From: Phyto melanocephala | Lineage: Eukaryota > Arthropoda > Insecta > Diptera > Rhinophoridae | Reading direction: 5' to 3' | DNA length: 64,000 nt | Assembly: GCA_941918925.1 (NCBI GenBank) | Contig: OW799234.1 | Coordinates: 117,775,128-117,839,127 of the forward strand | Shown: positions 60,693 through 64,000 of the stretch, in pieces | How the letters are laid out: the number at the start of each line of letters is the position of its first letter | How positions within the stretch are numbered: the first letter of the stretch is position 1 | Program-made: the position numbers and the translations under genes | The notes under the pieces: model-generated | What the model saw: only the letters and a program-made list of their open reading frames with translations | What the model was told of the DNA's origin: nothing | Databases searched by the model: none

Positions 60693-61909
60693 TACATGAA
60701 TGTATTTTTATGCATTAAAAACATTTTAACCACTAACAAGGCATTTTGCCATTAAACAGAGATACCACCAACAAGAACAACATGCAGTAGCTACGTCATT
60801 ATTTTTTATTACAAAGTGTGTTTTGCTTTATATGTGTGTGTGTGTATTTATGTGTTTGTGTATTATTTGTTATGTTGTGTAAAGTGGAAAAATGTGCAAA
60901 AAACTTTTTTGTTCTTTTCTTAACAAGTATGAACAATTTCATTTTCTATACGTCTTTTTGGTGTAATTTTCAAATATTTTACATATACACAAAGAAAAAA
61001 AAAGAGACATTGGTGTGAGTGTTTATTTGTTAGGAAATTGTCGGTTTTTTTCTTTGCAACATCGTTAAAGTACTTATATGTAGATGTGTTTTTTTTCTTT
61101 GCTGCATAAATATTAAATTATATTAAGTATGTATGTATGGATGTATGTAGAAATGAAGGCCGCATAAAGAAAATTTGTATGGTATTTATGATGCCAACTT
61201 CAAATGTTCTTTAGTAGTTTTTTTTTCTTTCTTTCTACTTGGCTCATTTTCCTATTCCCTTTTTCTTTTTCTTTATATGTTTATTTATCTATTTATCTAC
61301 TAATAAGACATTAGTTTATCTGTCTGTCTATGTGGCTGCTTGTTTGTTAAAATATTTTATGCTATTTGTAGTTGTTTTTTGAATTTGTCTGGCTGTTATT
61401 ATCATTTATGTATGCTAATGCAATAACTAAAGAAAATTAAATATACTACAGTGGATTGAAAATTGGCAGATTTTTTTCTGTTTTGCACATTTCCAGATAA
61501 ACTTTTGTTATTTCCATATATTTTTCTTTTCTCTTTTTTCAATTTAATCAGCATATACATATAATAATTAGAAAAAAGTTGCGCAAAAGAAAAATTATTT
61601 TTTAAAAAGTATTCTTTATTTTAGTATTATAATTTGGCATAAATTACGAAGAACATTTTAACGTTAGAATATTTTCAAGAAAAGAAATTTCTAATAGGAT
61701 ACTATTGTATTAAAATGTTTTTTTTTACTGATAAAGTTATCATTTGAATAAGGGTTTTCTTTATACAAGTAATCCATCATTAAAAAGAAGACGTTTTAAG
61801 TTTTCTAATTTAAGAAAGGAATGTTTAACGCAAACCAAAAAGAATTTCTCCTATGGAATATTTAAGTACAAGATTTTACTCTTCCCTTAATTTTAAAAAC
61901 AGTTTATTT

Positions 61910-61996
61910 TTTTTAGGTTAGTTAGGTTTTTTTAAAGGCTTGTGTAGCAAATGTTGTAACTTAAACAAACCTTAAATATTGTTTATGAATACAGCA
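61910..61996. mobile_element. Decayed relative of the 27277-27389 foldback MITE
   Basis: AAAGGCTTGTG..CAAATGTTGTA and AAACCTTAAATATTGTTTAT then GAATACAGC resemble the arms of the element at 27277-27389, but pairing is poor. Confidence 0.4.
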
Positions 61997-62334
61997 GTAA
62001 ATAAACAAAAAATAAGTGGCTAGTTCACAAGATGTCCTAAGAATCATGTTGCCATATTTTTTGAAATTTCTAAAAACGCCTAAAAATTAAATAACAAATA
62101 ATATAATACTATTTAATTTTTTTTTAAATTTTGGAGCAATAATAATTTTGCGATAATACCACAGCTAGGACTTCTTGTTAAACACCAAATTAAAACTCCC
62201 AAAATCTTTTCAACTGTGAGGCCAGAAGAAAGCAATTCAAGAAGTAATTTTATACACAAAATAAGTTGCGGCAAGTTCTCTAATATAAAAAATTTTATGA
62301 AAAGTTAATTTATAATTTTAGACAGAAATAAAAT

Positions 62335-62838
62335 AAAACAAGTAAGAGTGCTATATTCGGCCATGCCGAGTCTTTAATACCCTTCACAAAAAAAATATAA
62401 AAAAGTACATACATACATTGTAAAATTATGAATTGAGTTAACGTATGTACATATGTTAAAAAAATTTAAAAAAATATAAAAAACTAATTTAAAAAAAAAT
62501 TTTAAAAAAATGTTAAAAAATAATAAAAATATATAAAATAAAAAATCAAAATTTTTTTTTTTTTGGCTCAGCTGGGATTCGATGTCACGTTTACTGTTAT
62601 ACCATAGACAGATGACAGGGTTAATTTGCATTAAAATCTCACTAATACACATTAAAATTTTGCTGTGACAGACGACTGTTTCTGCATTTTGTAAAAATTG
62701 TAAATGCACTAGCAATCACAAATCTGAACAAGTTCCTACATGTTTGGATGGCAGGACACTCTGAAATAAGAGAAAGGGAATTATGGAAATTCGTAGGTTT
62801 AATGGTATCTTTTCATGGAGGTTATAATACATACATAC

Positions 62839-62869
<31 letters not shown>

Positions 62870-63580
62870 CATATGTAGGTATGTGGTATTTTTTTAAGGG
62901 ACCGTAACAGCACTTTCTGGGAGAGTGACGTGCTTGCGATGGACGATACCAGTATTAAGGAAAACTTTCGCCTAAACAGAAAGGCGTTCCAAAAAATATG
63001 TAAAAAATTTCAAAATATCGAATCTATTTTTATTTCACATTTTTGATTTTTTAATTTTTTGATTGATTGCCAAACGTGTTGCCATATTGAAATTGCTAAA
63101 TGCAGTATAAATTCAATTTGATTTAGTGCATTTACGTGAAATCTAATACACATTGGAATGAGAATAATTCAATTGTTAATTTGAATTAAGACTTTTAATG
63201 CAAATTAACGCTGTCGTCGTATTCCTAGTATACCACGTTTGTATGCACATACATATGTGTTGTATGTTACTGTTGTGAAGAAACAAGGAGGTCGCGGGTT
63301 TTTTCTCATATCTCAGTTGTTTACTTGACGATTTTTCTGATTTTCAATACTTATATTTTCCCGAATATTTCCAATATTTTAATACTACAGGCGATGTCGG
63401 GGGCTTCAAAAAGTTTATTTCAATATGCACTAGGACAGACGGACAGACTTGAAGAGCTTAATCTACTCCCCTATTCATAAGCTTTCAGAAAATATAAATT
63501 TAGTGGGTTCGAAAATGAAAATTGTAGAAAATTCATACGGAATGACAAACCTTTTTCACTATGTGAAGGGTATAAAAAAT
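62335..63580 (+). mobile_element. Helentron-like element, third copy, different subfamily
   Basis: Starts AAAACAAGTAAGAGTGCTAT, then an ATTCGGCCATGCCGAGT hairpin and TTTAATACCCTTCAC, and ends GTGAAGGGTATAAAAAAT, inverted relative to the start. A GGACAGACGGACAGACTTGA stretch and GGAATGACAAAC box precede the right end, as in the copies at 23324 and 27820. The middle differs, lacks the 288-bp repeats, and has a CATA/TATG microsatellite at 62828-62884. Confidence 0.6.
62828..62884. repeat. (CATA)n/(TATG)n microsatellite
   Basis: ACATACATACATA followed by about seven TATG units forms a self-complementary tract. Confidence 0.85.
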
Positions 63581-64000
63581 CGCTAATAAAAGCCCTGTTA
63601 GCTATTGTAAAGGATACACAAAATGACAGAATAATGGCCGTTTTCACAATGTAAGATTATAATTTTAATCGAGCTTTAACCATAAGTTAAGCAAAATTGA
63701 ATCTTATGAAGAACGACTAGTAGTTTAATCAGAAAGTTTGTAAAGAATTAGGCCGAATAAAATATGCCGGTAAGAATTTTAATTAGAGGATGAATGTAAA
63801 ACTGTAAATGATAAGAGTTTGTGAAAAAGAAATAACTGCTTAAATCGACACATGCTAAAATTGAGAAAATTACACCAATGAATTCGATAATTTTAAAATA
63901 CTATCAGAAAAATTTTAGGAAACTTTACAGAAGGATATTTTGATTTATAATTTAACTAAATATGCGTTAACCAGTATGATTATTAGTTTCTACAACGCGG

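Larger units (their letters stand above)
41831..64000 (-). other. Teneurin upstream intron (3' part)
   Basis: This is sequence 5' of the cytoplasmic exon in the gene sense. No upstream exon could be recognised, so the intron is inferred to run past the right edge. Apart from the listed elements, 41831-43884, 50850-52216, 52457-54810, 54970-57633, 57945-59038, 60695-62334 and 63581-64000 hold AT-rich DNA with short ORFs that look random. The segment 52769-53480 is less AT-rich and starts with an ACTAG that could be a decayed Helitron end, but I cannot confirm it. Confidence 0.8.

Noticed and set aside
62374..62715. 113-codon minus-strand ORF
   Set aside because: Mostly A/T-run-encoded Phe, Leu and Ile/Lys inside the third Helentron-like element; no family resemblance.

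Overview
The window looks like intronic DNA of a higher (probably calyptrate) fly. It is very AT-rich and full of decayed DNA transposons, with only two short protein-coding segments. Both are exons of one gene on the minus strand. The first (41576-41830) encodes a Gln/Gly/His/Pro-rich cytoplasmic stretch. The second (22889-22995) encodes a Cys-rich juxtamembrane stretch and a single transmembrane helix. Splice signals and codon phase join exactly across an 18.6 kb intron, and the product reads as the N-terminal part of a teneurin, most like insect Ten-a. The rest of the window is the preceding intron (41831-64000), the intron between the two exons (22996-41575) and the following intron (1-22888). 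I found no other exon, although a very short one could be missed.

Mobile elements, from left to right. Introns at 1-22888 hold short Helitron copies (3511-3806, 5054-5408, 12926-13489), a reverse-transcriptase scrap (5405-5599), Helentron-like end fragments and a piggyBac-type element with exact TTAA flanks (18100-18890). The 22996-41575 intron holds two inverted copies of a 2.7-2.8 kb Helentron-type (HINE) element with internal 288-bp tandem repeats (23324-26040 and 27820-30620). Between them lie the 3' end of a non-LTR retrotransposon and a small foldback. Further on are a degenerate hammerhead-like relic (about 31892-31957), a 645-bp MITE, a PIF/Harbinger-like element with a MADF-type fragment (38085-38737), a decayed Tc1/mariner-superfamily element (38945-39807) and more Helitron pieces.

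The most remarkable object is in the upstream intron at 43885-50844. An element with CACAGTG-type ends and a 5-bp CGTAG target duplication (Transib-like) contains a 5.57-kb palindromic satellite: five 545-bp repeats in one orientation, an AT-rich hinge, then five in the other. Every repeat carries a sequence that folds as a type I hammerhead ribozyme: CTGATGA, a 6-bp stem II, GAAA, a tiny stem III, C17 at the cleavage site, and a stem I abutting both core strands. It has one unusual extra U between the CUGAUGA box and stem II. The five left-arm ribozymes are in the sense of the teneurin pre-mRNA.

Farther right are a tRNA-derived SINE with a perfect 13-bp target duplication (52230-52443), a near-perfect 73-bp-arm hairpin (54811-54969), a foldback region of 40-bp repeats (57634-57944), a nearly intact Tc1-like DD34E transposon disabled by one in-frame amber codon (59041-60692) and a third Helentron-like element (62335-63580). 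The genes do not act together as a pathway. This is one large gene whose introns have become a stack of nested transposons.
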